Positions 21,913-32,643 of a stretch of 64,000 nucleotides of DNA are shown here, in pieces. The notes under the pieces were generated by a model. That model had not been told where the DNA came from, did not search any database, and saw only the letters and a list, made by a program, of their open reading frames with translations. The stretch spans positions 2,721,001 to 2,785,000 of the forward strand of contig JAUCEF010000013.1 in assembly GCA_033558025.1 (NCBI GenBank), written 5' to 3'. A program made the position numbers and the translations under genes. The first letter of the stretch is position 1; every line of letters begins with the position of its first letter. This DNA comes from Phytophthora sp. 'mugwort' (lineage: Eukaryota; Oomycota; Peronosporomycetes; Peronosporales; Peronosporaceae).

Positions 21913-22474
21913 GTCGCGAGTCGTCCCGGTGTAGGACGGTCGACGCTGGATAGAAGTAGTACACGATTGTAGGGCTCCAAGAATAAACAAACTAACAAAG
22001 CCGAATATAAAACTCAACTTGCTATTCACCGGGTAAATTCACGACTGACTACTTAAACCTGGCGGTGAAGCCCCAGAGAACCGCTCTGTCAGCTCTGGAG
22101 CACGCCACCCTTCGCGACCTTGGTACGCCCATCCTCATCCCACGGGTCAGGCACTTGTCACCCCTCCGACCGTTTCGTCCACACAGCGTTGGCTGCCGTC
22201 CGCACTTACCTCCGTGACCTGTGTCCTCGTAGCTCGGCCGCTTCTTCACAAATAGCCCGCAGTCCTTCCTATCCGGGAACAGGGACGGGCCGCAGACCGT
22301 TGCCCAACTCGGCCCCGGTTGACGGTATACTGAACGCAGGTGTCCAGACCGGACTCGCCTAACCGTAAAGCTTATCCCCCGGCCAATGGGGTTCCGACCA
22401 GTTCTGCAACCGTGGACAGCACAAGCTGTGGTCCACCCCGACCCAGACGGTAACCACCGTCTGGATGCGGGCCA
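21913..22474 (-). repeat. 5' LTR of right Gypsy copy
   Basis: 562 bp. It starts (element strand) TGGCCC..., aligned base for base with TGTCCC... of the 3' LTRs, and ends ...CTCGCGAC, after which ACGTGGTGGATAAGC begins the internal region. Its first about 150 bp differ at many sites from both 3' LTRs; the middle is nearly identical; the last 50 bp match the left element's 3' LTR. Confidence 0.9.
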
Positions 22475-22479
22475 AGACA
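22475..22479 (+). repeat. target-site duplication half (AGACA)
   Basis: AGACA directly outside the 5' LTR. The partner in inverted form is TGTCT at 8725-8729. Counting AGACA once rejoins the PiggyBac reading frame. Confidence 0.75.
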
Positions 22480-24330
22480 CCGATCGAGCCTAGAAGGTGC
22501 GATCGGTCATTGTCACGCTCCAGGAGACATTCGCCAACGGATCCAACGTCCCTCCCGTTGTGGCATTTGACGAGGCCATGATTCCATCCCGCAGCCGCCA
22601 CAACGTGACTCGCCAGTTCATGAAGGACAAGCCACACCAATGGGGCATAAACTGTTCATGACGTGCTGCTAGGAAACTGCGTATTACATGCGGTACGTTA
22701 CAGTATTTGCATATTTGATGAGGTGTACGTGTGAGGTTGCGAGCTGCATGTTGCGTACTCATTTTTTTATCACGCGCCTCCACACGATGGGGGTCGCGAG
22801 ATTGTCTTTGGCTAAGTCCGACTTGTTTTATATTAACGCCTGCTGATATTTGAACATGCTGTATTTGATGTATTGCAGACTTGAAGTTTACTATGGCACC
22901 GATCAGCACTCCGACGAGCTCGGGGGAGAATCGACGACCAACTTTCGGCGGATCCAAACTCTGGACCAGCTGTAATGATCCGCATTCTTCACGAAGTTCT
23001 TCGTGATCATCAGGACGGCATTTTTCATGCGGTGACGACTGACCGCTTCTATATGTCAGTTCAGCTGGATCTTCAACTGTTGAGTCAAAACGTATACTTG
23101 GTCGGCACTGTTCAAACGAACAAGAAGGGGTTCCCGCCTCCTCTAATTGCTGAGGGCGCTACACGGCCAGCCGACGTCGCCCGAGGCTCATCTATAATGG
23201 CAATTGCCAAATGCTGTCCTGAGCTATTGGCTATGATGTTGTGGTACCGGCTTCCCGTCTATCTTCTATCCACCGGAAGGAGCAGGACGCTGGAAACTTG
23301 CGGTAAGTTGCGGAACCTGTTCAGAAGGAATTCTGTACATTAGCATGAATTCCTTTTGAACAGGTTTCCATAGGACGGCACATTCCAGACGGTCGCCGGA
23401 CCATCATACCCTGGCCTTCGGCCATGCGCGCCTACCATCGCTAGGTGACGGGGTCGACGAGCACGACCAATTGCACTTGCAGCGCTACTTATTGCAGCTC
23501 GCCGTTCGGTTTCGCAAGTATTACAAGACTATCTTTCTGGTACTTGTGGATATGGCAATCATCAATTGCTTCATCGTTTACCGAGAGGCCCGGAAACTAC
23601 GAGGTGAAGCTCCAGCTGACCACGCCAAGTTCTTGGAAATCTTGCAGGCGCAACTGCTGCAAATCACGACTGGGAACTTCGTTGAAGAGGTATATCCTAC
23701 ATGATACGATGGATCATGTTGTATGTACTACATGATTTAGTTTTGCTAACTACTTCTCTGTTGTATAGGCCCCTTCTCCTGGACCGCCAACCCCGTCTGG
23801 TAGATCATTTCTATTTCGATTGAGCACAAGCTCATTGAGTTCCCAGATTGGACTCAAATTAGGGATGGCATCCACAACCGACCGCAGCACCAATGCAAGG
23901 TGAGCTCCACCAGGAAGCAGAAGGTGGGCCAGCGCTACGCTACCAGGTTCTACTGCGAGGCCTGCAGTGACGGAACGAAACGGTAAGTTCCCGTGCTCAT
24001 CGCTTTGGTTTGCTTGGAACTAACACTCAGTCTGTATACGTGCCAGTATGCAGTGTCTACCTCTGCGACCGTTTTCGGCCGAACCACTACCCCGGCAACA
24101 CTATGACGTACCACCCCCTGGCACGTCAAGTGAAGGAATGGAGACTAGCACCCTCGCCCTCGCATCGGCCGCGACATTCAGATGCGTGGCCTGGGCAAGA
24201 AGCGCCGCCGTCGCGAGATGGTCGAGAACAATGATGAAGCCAGGGAAGATGAAGCCAAGGCAACGGCCAAGGCGTGGAGACGGAGGAGGAGCAATCGGAT
24301 GGAGAGGCAGGGGATGAGAGCGAGTAAGGA
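22480..24330 (+). pseudogene. PiggyBac-like transposase gene, C-terminal half
   Basis: It begins in frame at the LTR junction. Catalytic Asp 1 is in VVAFDEAMIPSRSRHNV (about 22560), followed by KDKPHQWGI. A likely intron runs from about 22697 to 22880. Asp 2 is in TTDRFYMSVQLDLQLL (about 23035) and Asp 3 in GVDEHDQLHLQRYLLQ (about 23452). Introns 23690-23768 and 23983-24053 fit GT/AG. Exon 3 has the Cys-rich end (QCKVSS...FYCEACSDGTKR|VYLCDRFRPNHYPGNTM). Breaks: TAG at 22492, a one-base loss and TAG near 22655-22675, stops near 23440, a frameshift near 23820 and two stops in the basic C-terminal tail. Confidence 0.85.
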
Positions 24331-25197
24331 TAGGTAGGACGTACATGCTGGAGCAATCAATGGCAATTGATTTCATAGTTTGGCGGTCTGGTCTCCTTTT
24401 TGTTCGATCAAGATAAAAGGTTCGACTACAACATGTGTGATATACACCGATTTCCAAAATACGTTGAAACGACGGTGGTATTGACAACGTGCTCGTGCAT
24501 AGAGCCGCGCACGATTTGAAGTGGTGCCGACTGTCATCAGGCCAACTTCCCGCACATCATAAAACGTCAACGCATTATCGCAGACAATACAAACACTAAG
24601 TTTAGCCTGGTCTTAACGTGTTGTTTTTAACTACATGTTCAACCCAGGCAGGGGCCGAAAAAGCCCGTGAGTGCGGGGGGGGGTAATAAAGTCGACGTCG
24701 CCCCACCCAAAAATCCCGTAATGTCCATCGCGGCTAAGATGGATATACGCTTACAACGGCTAAATGTAATAGCGACGTGTTCTGGCGTATTCCGGGGTGG
24801 TCAGGCACTGCGCCGTAAAACTAATCTAGCAACAGCAACAGCAATGAATGCAGCAAATAATCTTACTAATCGACATCAATAATAAAGCTGCATAAACTTA
24901 CCTTCCGGCTTTATTGCTTCGTCATTAAAAACAAGCTACAATAAAAATGGAGCTTCGTACTCATGACTCTCGCGCGGGATACTCTCTTGCTCACTCCGTG
25001 AATACGTTTTGGGTCAGTTTGAGGTTGATCTGAGAGCACGACGAAATATCGAGCCGGCCATGCTGATTGAGCCGTTGTAACTCGCAACGCAACTTCGACA
25101 TAAAAGCATGGATGCGACTTCGTGTGCGGTTTATTGCTGCCTTTTGATAGCCACCGGCCTCCTTATTGGGAACAAGGTTGATCATGTCAATCTCGAA
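24331..25197. other. no recognisable gene
   Basis: Short frames on both strands without domain features; a G-rich run at 24677-24686. Nothing supportable beyond the left edge of the Gypsy relic that follows. Confidence 0.5.
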
Positions 25198-25460
25198 CCG
25201 TCCACAGACGGATGGTTAGACCGGACGCGTCATTCGGGCTCTCAAGAACAGCGTCTGTGCAGAATCAGCGACGGACACTTTGCCCATGGTTGGTTTTGCG
25301 CTCAACAATGCGATTCACCCATCGAACGGGTTCACCCCATTCTATCTTAATGGGCTGCAGCACCATTGAGTGCCTCTCACTGTCCGGGGAGGCCCTGGGG
25401 CTTCCGTCGTAATTAGGGGAGAGGCCCAAAACCACTTTCTTCCCAGGTTTCTGGTCTGAA
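25198..25460 (+). pseudogene. Gypsy integrase/Pol relic, older element
   Basis: One frame with two stops reads PQTDG*TGRVIRALKNSVCAE...LPMVGFALNNAIHPSNGFTP, followed by FYLNGL and VPLTVRG. This is the end of a Gypsy integrase core, including the QTDGQTERVNR-type motif and the NNAxHxSTGxTPFYLNGL motif of oomycete Gypsy Pol. It is unrelated in detail to the paired Gypsy copies. Flanking pol sequence is not visible. Confidence 0.75.
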
Positions 25461-26394
25461 ACTAATCTCTGTTAATGTGCAGAGCCTTCCCCTCCATTTA
25501 AGCCCCCCCCTGGGCGACGCATCCGGCGCTGCCGTGGTCTCGTTGTCATCCCCGTCCTACAGCCCTCATCCAAGTGGACAAGGCGGACGAGTCCGCTTCG
25601 AAGCTAGGTGGACCCCTGGACCTGCGGACGAACCGCGGGTTCGGGCGAGTGGCCGGAGACACGTATGCCGAACGACGACGAGGAGGGTTCGAGTCCTTCG
25701 TCGCGCTAGCGGCTCAGGTGTTGTAAGCCGCTTAGTGGCACCAGCAACGGTACCACCGCCCAGAGCTTTCGGCTTGCCACGAGGCTTAGCTGGCTTAGCC
25801 TTCGGCTTCACAGCCTTAGCCTGGCCTAGTAGTCGCCGAGACGCCACGTTAGTTTCCCTTTCGAGACATGCTCCTAGGGCCGAAGTGGAGACCTTAGGCG
25901 CTGGCTGACAACCTGCCAAATGCTCTTTGAGAGCAACGAGCCGCAGTGCCGTTGGTCAAGTGAAAGTGTGAGACCTACATTGCATCGAAATGATTGACCG
26001 ATAATCGAATCTAAGTAGGGGGATGTAAGTGGGTTACGTGAAGAGTAACGTGTCACTCTTCAGAGGTACTATGAGGTTTGGACGAAAACAAAAACAGTCA
26101 CCACGAGCAACATTACGGGTACGCTGTACACGTTGATCTTAGAGCCACCTAATTGGCGCATCGCTTGGCTGGCTCCTCTGCCTTCCCAAAGTCCTCGAAT
26201 AATTTGCGTTACAATGTAAACATCATTGCAAAATATCGAAGTGCGAAGTTTTCGAGATTGCGCCAGCAAAACCCACCATAAGTACGATATTTTGATGGCC
26301 CCAAGCACTGGCACTGCTGTTTCAACATATTCCTCTGCTATCCATCGCCTTTGTCCCGACTAGACCCCATACGGGTTCATCAGTTTCCAGGCGT
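25461..26394. other. GC-rich then AT-rich stretch, no supported gene
   Basis: Both strands are open for 110-140 codons at 25477-25919, but composition is Arg/Pro/Ala-rich with no domain; overlapping opposite frames suggest base bias. It may be the tail and LTR of the decayed Gypsy at 25.2-25.5 kb. A short hairpin AAGAGT-N8-ACTCTT is at about 26040-26060. Confidence 0.4.
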
Positions 26395-27407
26395 TTGCCT
26401 ATTGAGATCCAGATAATTGCCAGCTACCTCAGTAGACTGAATTCTGCCTCGTCATGCGCACCCGCTTTACTTTCGAAGCCAACAAGCAGCGGGCGCAGCA
26501 CGCCTGAGCCAACGTCGATGCAGGCACAAGAATTGCTTGGGCGACCATCGCTCGCTGAATGCAGCGCACTGACGACACTGCCAGTGTCCTGCAACAGCGA
26601 CTGCGGACGCTGATGCGAACATGGGGGACGAGTTTCTCGGCACTCCCTCCGAGTTTTTTTCACTCCGGTGCACAGGCCTCGTGGTCAGCCTCCAGCGGTG
26701 GCGCGACGGCTTCGAGATCTTGCTGTAGCTTTATCACGACAACTACGTGAACGCGGTGCAACTCCTCACAAGCGACTGCTACGCCGCGGCGTGCGACTAC
26801 GAGCCCACCCCGAGGGACTACAGCACCGCCACAAGCGAATGCTACTCCTCCACAACAGACTTGAGCCCGCCACGAGTGATTTCAATGTCATCACAAAACC
26901 GACTGCTATTTCGCCACAACAGACTGCGAGCTCGCTTGTGACCCCGCTGCTGCAGCAACATGCCGAGGCAAATTCGCCATCGCAACCGCTGGTGAAACTT
27001 GTGACTGCTCCGCCATCTTTAAGTACTTCACCTAAGTTGCCATCAATGGTGCAACCACGAACCACCGATTCGAACGCTGCGCTCGGCGAGATGCTAACAG
27101 TAGCCGGAGTGGCCGCTAGTCTGCCTGTTGGTGCTGGGGCTGTGTCAGGCACACAAACTGAAACTCTAATCTCTCTCCTGACGAAAGTGCAGAAGATTCT
27201 GTCAGCGAAAACGATATAAGTGTGGCATTGCCAGACGATATCTACCAGCAGACAAACGGTCACCTCCCGATGTCTCCATCAAGTGTCAAGCAGTCTGTAG
27301 CTGCGATTTTTGAAGATATCCCAAGTAAAATGATTGTGCGAGATGGAAGACATCCCACCACAACGCTGGAAAGTTGTACCGGAGGGAATCTCCGCGCTAA
27401 TGGGTGA
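26395..27407 (+). pseudogene. unassigned plus-strand coding relic
   Basis: Frames 26395-26613, 26668-27219 and 27222-27407 are Ser/Thr/Pro/Gln-rich and in part read on from each other (…LLTKVQKILSAKTI then LPDDIYQQTNGHLP…AAIFEDIPSKMIVRDGRHP). The last piece looks like real coding sequence. No family is recognised. Its position left of a PiggyBac transposase recalls the cargo position in the element at 41.6-48.4 kb, but sequence similarity to that cargo was not seen. Confidence 0.3.
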
Positions 27408-28000
27408 GCTGGGCGTCCTTGACGAGACTGATTTGTTTTAGACATTGGAGTTGGCGTCGGAGGTGGGGTGGTCTAAGTAGAGCTGGGATCAAGTGAGGGC
27501 GATTGGCATCGAGGTCAGCCGCAATATCTTCTTTGATCTTGGTGTGGCGATGATGACAAGAAGTTCGCACGCGAGACTGCTCCTAGAGCGAACGCAGATG
27601 ATCTGTCAGGATGCTGCTGACGTACGACTATCTTACACTAAATCCGTTCGCACATGCGACAGTTATATACTGGAGCAATATCCGCGTCGAGCAGCGGGTT
27701 ATTGAATACGTGAAGAGCGAGCTTTGTGGGATGATCATGTTCGAATTCTGGTGAGTTGTTTAAGTTTCTGCCCGAGACACAATGTCCTTTATCATAGCCC
27801 ATTCAGTGCGGTGTTCGAGCTGGTGAAGGACTGGATATTCCCTGTAGCTGTAAGGCCGATCAGCAACAAGTCTTTCTGTACAAGTCATTGTAATTCGATT
27901 TTCATAGTAAGACCGAGATCAATAGACAGTTTTTGGTATTTGAATGTGTATACGATATTCGCGTCATATACACATGTCGGCTCTTGTTGTCTTCTGCTCG
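27408..28000 (+). pseudogene. unassigned spliced coding relic
   Basis: 27493-27705 encodes RAIGIEVSRNIFFDLGVAMM and further plausible globular sequence. After a frame change the text runs IEYVKSELCGMIMFEFW, followed by GTGAGT at 27751 and an AG at 27797, a 47-nt candidate intron, and then VFELVKDWIFPVA. I do not recognise the family. A decayed host or transposon gene is the best description. Confidence 0.35.
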
Positions 28001-28109
28001 AGTTTCGCAACCAATTATCCATACTCAGATAAGGATAAACACATATCATTTACAGAACAATTGGGCCTGCTGCAGTGCGGCAAAAACCAGCGCCACTACA
28101 ACCCCTAGC

Positions 28110-30100
28110 ATAGCTTGACTCTTCTTGGCTTTCCGCATTGGGTTGTCCTGCGTGAATACGCTTCAACTTGCACAACTGCGAACTCGTGCGCACCTTTCCT
28201 CGCTGTGAGAAGGGCTTGTTGGGGAGGTAGAAACAATGATACTTCTCCCAACAATTCCATGTTGTTCGTGTGGACGTGCACGCCTTGTGGACATGCTGAC
28301 TAAGACACACATTATAAAGCACAAAGACGTCCGTCACCGCCGCAGGATACCAGTCTCCCAACGATACACGACATATCCCATTCGCTTGCTATTCATGTCA
28401 CTAATGGTACACTTGCTAGGCGCCTCCTTCCATTTTCCAGATAGTAGATCAGAAGCCAGCTCGCCAATGAAGTCTCGATGAGGATCACGAGACTTGCCCA
28501 ACCAGCTTCCTCGCCAGCAAAGAAGGTAGTAGCACGGGCCACGTCGATAGTGCAAGCGCCAGCTTCTTGTACCATTTTTGAAGGAGTACCCATCTGACAA
28601 TGAAAACCGGTACGAATCTGGTCCAGGCGATCGACGTCTTGCATGTTGGAGTTGTATTCCTTAGTGTACGTCGGGACCGAGAAGCTCTTTCGTTGGCTCG
28701 TACTTGACGGTTCACACATTGGTCAGCATCGATGGATCGGCGTTTGAAATATCCGTCACGTACTATAGCACTGTCATGCCACGCCACTGTCACAAGCACG
28801 CGGCCAACTGAAACGCCGTACCTACACTTTCCACGTGTACAAGCTTTCTTATCCAGAGTTATATGCCGAGCCATATGTGAGGGTGTCTTCCGAACTGTCC
28901 CACGTGCTTAGAGACACTTGAGAAGTAGTGCCAGTAGCAACGGCACCGAGATGTAGTAGTTATCTGAGTTGATGATCCGACGATGGTTGTATACTGGACG
29001 GACGACTTCGAGGATGCACTTCCTAATGGACGACAGCTCTGAGATTTCATCACGCAAGGCCTGTGCCGCCTCCAGTGACGTTACCCCATCCAGTCGATCC
29101 GAGATATCGCTCACACATTCACCGGAAAAATCTAGCACGTAGCGCAGCATAACATATAGATCCCGAAAAGTATATTTTCCCGTAGACTTTATCGGGTTGT
29201 ACACAATGAGCGGTTTACCATACTTAGACCGACAAGCAACAGTTGCCTCGTCGGGCGCAACATGACGACCAATTCCCACGTATTTCAGTCCTGTCGGCTT
29301 CAGTATGTTCAACAACGGGCAAATTCGCGCGGTCTGGCCCTGATTCACCGAATTCGCTTCAACACATTAAAACTCAAAGATTTGTTAGCTCCTTAAAGCG
29401 ACGCACGTCGTCACCTCATTAAGCCCAACCGAAGTCCCTTTCAGTATCGCGTGTTCCACTTGGTCACCCCAGCAGTTACAGTATTCCCCCTTGCTTATCA
29501 GCACCAAGTATAGCAATGTTTTACAGAATGTCATGCCTTCAACGATATTAAACGATTTCCAGGTGATATGCTGTGTAGACGTTCGTAGCCATTTTTTGTG
29601 TCACCCATAACCTGCTGCCAAAACGAGACAGGAATGTAGTCAAAGAAAGTTGGTGATGCGGAGTACTGAAACATGTGCTTAAATTCGGGGCACAGTCGCG
29701 TCTTCGTGGTGCCATCCGCATGCCCGTACAGGTCTTCATTATCTACACATTCGTTTCGGGGCCCAATCGAATGCTTTTGATAGCTTCCACCTCTATCAGC
29801 GACGACGGAAGCTGAAACGGAGGATCAAAAGGTTACATGACCTCTTCCAGCATATAGGCGTCCTCGTAAACACTGTACGTCTTCACCGTCACCTACGGCA
29901 CAAACGTGAGCCCACCCAACGCCAGACGAACATCCATGCAACGACCGATAGTTGGCATTTCTCCGTTGCGCGGTGCCAAGATTTAATGTTTCCACAGATT
30001 CTGGAACTGCGACTTGAGCCACTTAATCTGGAGTAATGATTTTTCAGAACACGGCACACCCTCCCCACCAAGTAGGCATTTCCCACTCCGATGTATTTTG
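28110..30100 (-). pseudogene. PiggyBac transposase (family 1, left copy), broken
   Basis: Reads right to left. 30086-29825 is a decayed N-terminal piece; about 29740-29560 in a shifted frame gives YGHADGTTKTRLCPEFKHMF. 29348-28908 carries the DDE core: Asp 1 intact in PDEATVACRS, strand STGKYTFRDLYVM, Asp 2 in NSDNYYISVPLL. 28719-28393 has Asp 3 in QDVDRLDQIR. 28361-28110 is the Cys/His C-terminus. Frames change at about 28880, 28720 and 28400. It is the same family as 44025-47382 (matching motifs HADGTTKTR/HTDGSVKTR), and shares its terminal repeat. Confidence 0.85.
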
Positions 30101-30184
30101 CTTTTGCGTGATAAGCCTGTCTTTGATAAATGCAAACGCCATAAGGCTGTATACATACATCGCAAGGACTGATTGTACACGGCT

Positions 30185-31120
30185 CTAGTTTGGACGACGG
30201 GTGTCGCCAGATCCCGGAGCAGCTCTAGCAGTATATGGTGAAGTTGTCGCAATTGGTGACGTCTCGTTAGGCGGCACCACTGAATTGGCTACGGATGCAT
30301 CAACGGCTGGAGACGACGACAACATTTCGTCAAAATGGATGGGCGGTTCTTCGATGTGTTGGCTGATTCTGGGGCTGATAGCGGATTCTGGTGCTGCAAT
30401 GGCATCCTCAGTCATGGCTTGGTCAAGATGTGCCTGGGTCTGCTCATACGCGTGCTGGTCACCATCAATGGTGCGAATGCCCGAGGCCGTTTACTATCGG
30501 AATGACCAGCGATGCGGATGACTTCGGCATGTTCTTTAATCCCTTATGTCGTCCTCGCTTTCATTTACCGACAGTAGCAGCGCCGGGTTGTGCGACGCCG
30601 ATACCAGCCTCTGCACCAGCCGTCCCTTCATTCACGTAACCTGCGTTATCTGCATTAGCCGTCCATCTGCTATTCAAGCCTTCTGCGCTATCTAACGGCC
30701 TCTGCACTAGTCACTTCTTCTGACTGTCTGTCCTGATCGGTGAGTGTAGGCTTACTCCACCACTTGACATCGATCCGCGGCGCGTCGTGGCCACCCAACC
30801 CCGCTTACTCCTTGGGTGTTTTCCGATTGTGTATTTGGGCGGGAAACATTGTGGATTTGTCTATCAGATGGTAAGGGATTAATTACGATATTGGGTAAAA
30901 CAAGCAGCAAGACTAATCGTACTAGCTGAGGCGGGGAATAAAGTTTGACAAAATACCATTCTATAGTGAAATCGAGTAACATACCTAAACAACTTTTCAT
31001 ACTGAAACAAAGATACATTGCCATAAATCCAGATGGAAGTTGTTGCCAAGTATCTAGCCAAATATCAAGTGCGAGCTCGTTCCTTGGCGGCTTACCGCCA
31101 TATTGAGCCTTCATCGACAT
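30185..31120 (-). pseudogene. possible N-terminal region of the family-1 PiggyBac gene
   Basis: Frames 31120-30752 (KAQYGGKPPRNELALDIWLDTWQQLPSGF...) and 30415-30185 (acidic, Ser/Pro/Thr-rich) lie upstream of the transposase on its strand and inside the element's right terminus. The first has plausible domain-like sequence but no recognised family. Low-complexity acidic linkers before the DDE domain are usual in PiggyBac proteins. Confidence 0.35.
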
Positions 31121-31593
31121 ATGCGTAAGTGGCTATTGACATAACTCTAGCCCACACAGTCGTACTGCGCCGGCGTCCTCAAGAGCGAACTGCTGACGTA
31201 TGGTAGCACAGGCAGTCCGATCGAGGTGGTTGAAGTTGCGGTCGTAAGATATGGAGTGGGATTTGTAATTTACGCGATGGTTGTCAAACCTTTCTGCTCA
31301 TTACGTGAACAAGCAGCTCGACCATTTGGCAATAGCATGCCTCAGTTAAAATGCTGACCAACCAAAATATCAGCCTATGCGATAATTGCGTACATCAAAT
31401 CAAGAGAGTATTTTGGTTTATGAAGGGGGTCAAAATACCCCACGTGACCCACCTACCCTCCAAATTCTGTATGGAAGAGCACTGGTTCAGGCAAGTACCG
31501 TACTGTACTTTATGAACTGAGTCAAAAAGACCCCGTTCACCTCCATTATGTTAGATTTGTATGGCACACAACCCCAAGTCAATAATGAATGTT
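31121..31593. other. subterminal region of family-1 PiggyBac element
   Basis: No gene. It contains short stem-forming motifs GGGGTCAAAATACCCC at about 31428 and GTCAAAAAGACCCC at about 31522, both near the element end. Confidence 0.5.
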
Positions 31594-31607
31594 CACGAAA
31601 GGGTTAA
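31594..31607. mobile_element. right terminus of family-1 PiggyBac element with TTAA
   Basis: CACGAAAGGG (31594-31603) followed by TTAA (31604-31607). Read outward to inward it gives TTAA-CCCTTTCGTG, the same terminal repeat as the intact element at 41596-48436. The matching left end was not found. Confidence 0.75.
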
Positions 31608-31833
31608 TAATAGTAATAATTTATCCGACATGTACTAATTAAGCTAAGACGAATTATCATCATAAAAAAGAATGCATTGGTAATGCGACAAAGACGGGAA
31701 TACCATCCACACTGCATCATTACTTAGTTATCCATTAGTGAACAAGACAACATCAAAGCAATCGAAAGCAAAGTGCATTGCATTACAGCTTATCATGTAT
31801 ATACATCTTCCAGCTCGACGCACCTAGCAATAT

Positions 31834-32643
31834 CTACAAAATGACGGTCTTCTCACCAGGGACCACCCACATCACCTTATCCTTCACCGCCGCGTCTGCA
31901 GCCAACTCAGCGCGCACGTCGTCTTCGGACTGCGTGAAGTGCTTCCACGACTCAAAGTGCAGCGGCACCATCTTCTCAGCGCCAATGTCACGAGTCAGTT
32001 GAGACGCCTGCACCCCTCCCATGGTGATCTGGAGTGGACCTGTCGGCAACGGAGCAACCGCCTTGCCGAGATTCATGAGCGCCACGACAGTGTGGTACTT
32101 CTTCGGTAGCTCAGTTGCTAGCTCCGGAATGTACACCGTGTCGCCCGACACGTACACCACGTTGGGGAGGCCGTCCGCCTCGTTCACGCCAAAGGAAGGC
32201 GACTCGAGCACGAAACCCGTGCACTCTCCGCCAGGCAGATGCTGCGTGGGTGTTCCCGTGATCTTGAACTCCTTGCCGTTCAGTGTGAGCGTCACGGATT
32301 CCCAAGGCGCGAGGCCGCGAACGCCTGGGCGAGGCGAGAGGTTCTTGGCGCCGTCGATGGTGGTAAATACGTGTCTGCCGTTCAGCATGGTTCGGCCAGA
32401 CGCGTCCAGGTTGTCGATGTGGTCTTCGTGGCTGAGGAGAATGGCATGGATGACAGGCAGGTCCTCGAGTCCGAGGGCCGGGTCGTCGGTCTTTGTGAGC
32501 ACAAATCCGCCTTCCTGCACGAAGTCGCCTTTTTTGTCGAAGGCGGGGTCGATCAGGAAGTTCACATCGTCGATGGACAAGATGGCCGTGGCCGTCGAGA
32601 TGTGCGTGACGCTGACGGTGGACTTGAAAGAGGAGGACGGCAT
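31834..32643 (-). CDS. metallo-beta-lactamase-fold hydrolase, copy A
   Basis: 269-aa protein from ATG 32643. Motifs: strand THISTATAILSIDDVNFLIDPAFD (residues about 10-33), then ILLSHEDHIDNLD, the H-x-D-H metal motif of the family in which the first His of HxHxDH is replaced. Later come TPTQHLPGG (His ligand), VYVSGDTVYIPEL (the Asp ligand strand), and VPLHFESWKHF (last His). It resembles the UlaG/UPF0173-like group of Zn-dependent hydrolases; the substrate cannot be told. 5' type alpha (Inr TCATTCCCAGTTTT at 32693-32680), 3' type 1 (ends TVIL). No signal peptide, so likely cytosolic. Confidence 0.9.
   Translation of the reverse strand: MPSSSFKSTVSVTHISTATAILSIDDVNFLIDPAFDKKGDFVQEGGFVLTKTDDPALGLEDLPVIHAILLSHEDHIDNLDASGRTMLNGRHVFTTIDGAKNLSPRPGVRGLAPWESVTLTLNGKEFKITGTPTQHLPGGECTGFVLESPSFGVNEADGLPNVVYVSGDTVYIPELATELPKKYHTVVALMNLGKAVAPLPTGPLQITMGGVQASQLTRDIGAEKMVPLHFESWKHFTQSEDDVRAELAADAAVKDKVMWVVPGEKTVIL

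Larger units (their letters stand above)
11011..22474 (-). mobile_element. Gypsy LTR retrotransposon, right copy, full length
   Basis: Complete about 11.46 kb element on the minus strand: 5' LTR 22474-21913, leader, gag about 21200-18100, protease, RT, RNase H, integrase stub, chromodomain, antisense ORF cluster, sense ORF, PPT, 3' LTR 11571-11011. It is longer than usual Ty3/Gypsy elements because of the 3 kb accessory region after pol. Frames carry the same breaks as the left copy. The sequence following the 5' LTR includes TGGTGGATAAGC, a candidate primer site. The two LTRs differ from each other more than the two whole elements do. Confidence 0.93.

Noticed and set aside
25683..25706. tRNA T-arm-like GAGGGTTCGAGTCCTTC
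   Set aside because: No matching acceptor stem, D-arm or anticodon arm could be placed around it.
25566..25919. 117-aa Lys/Pro-rich ORF on the minus strand
   Set aside because: Opposed by a 143-codon plus frame over the same bases; no domain on either strand.
26766..27263. 165-aa minus ORF with hydrophobic and Cys-rich parts
   Set aside because: Mirror of the plus-strand relic; no motif and no upstream signals on its strand.
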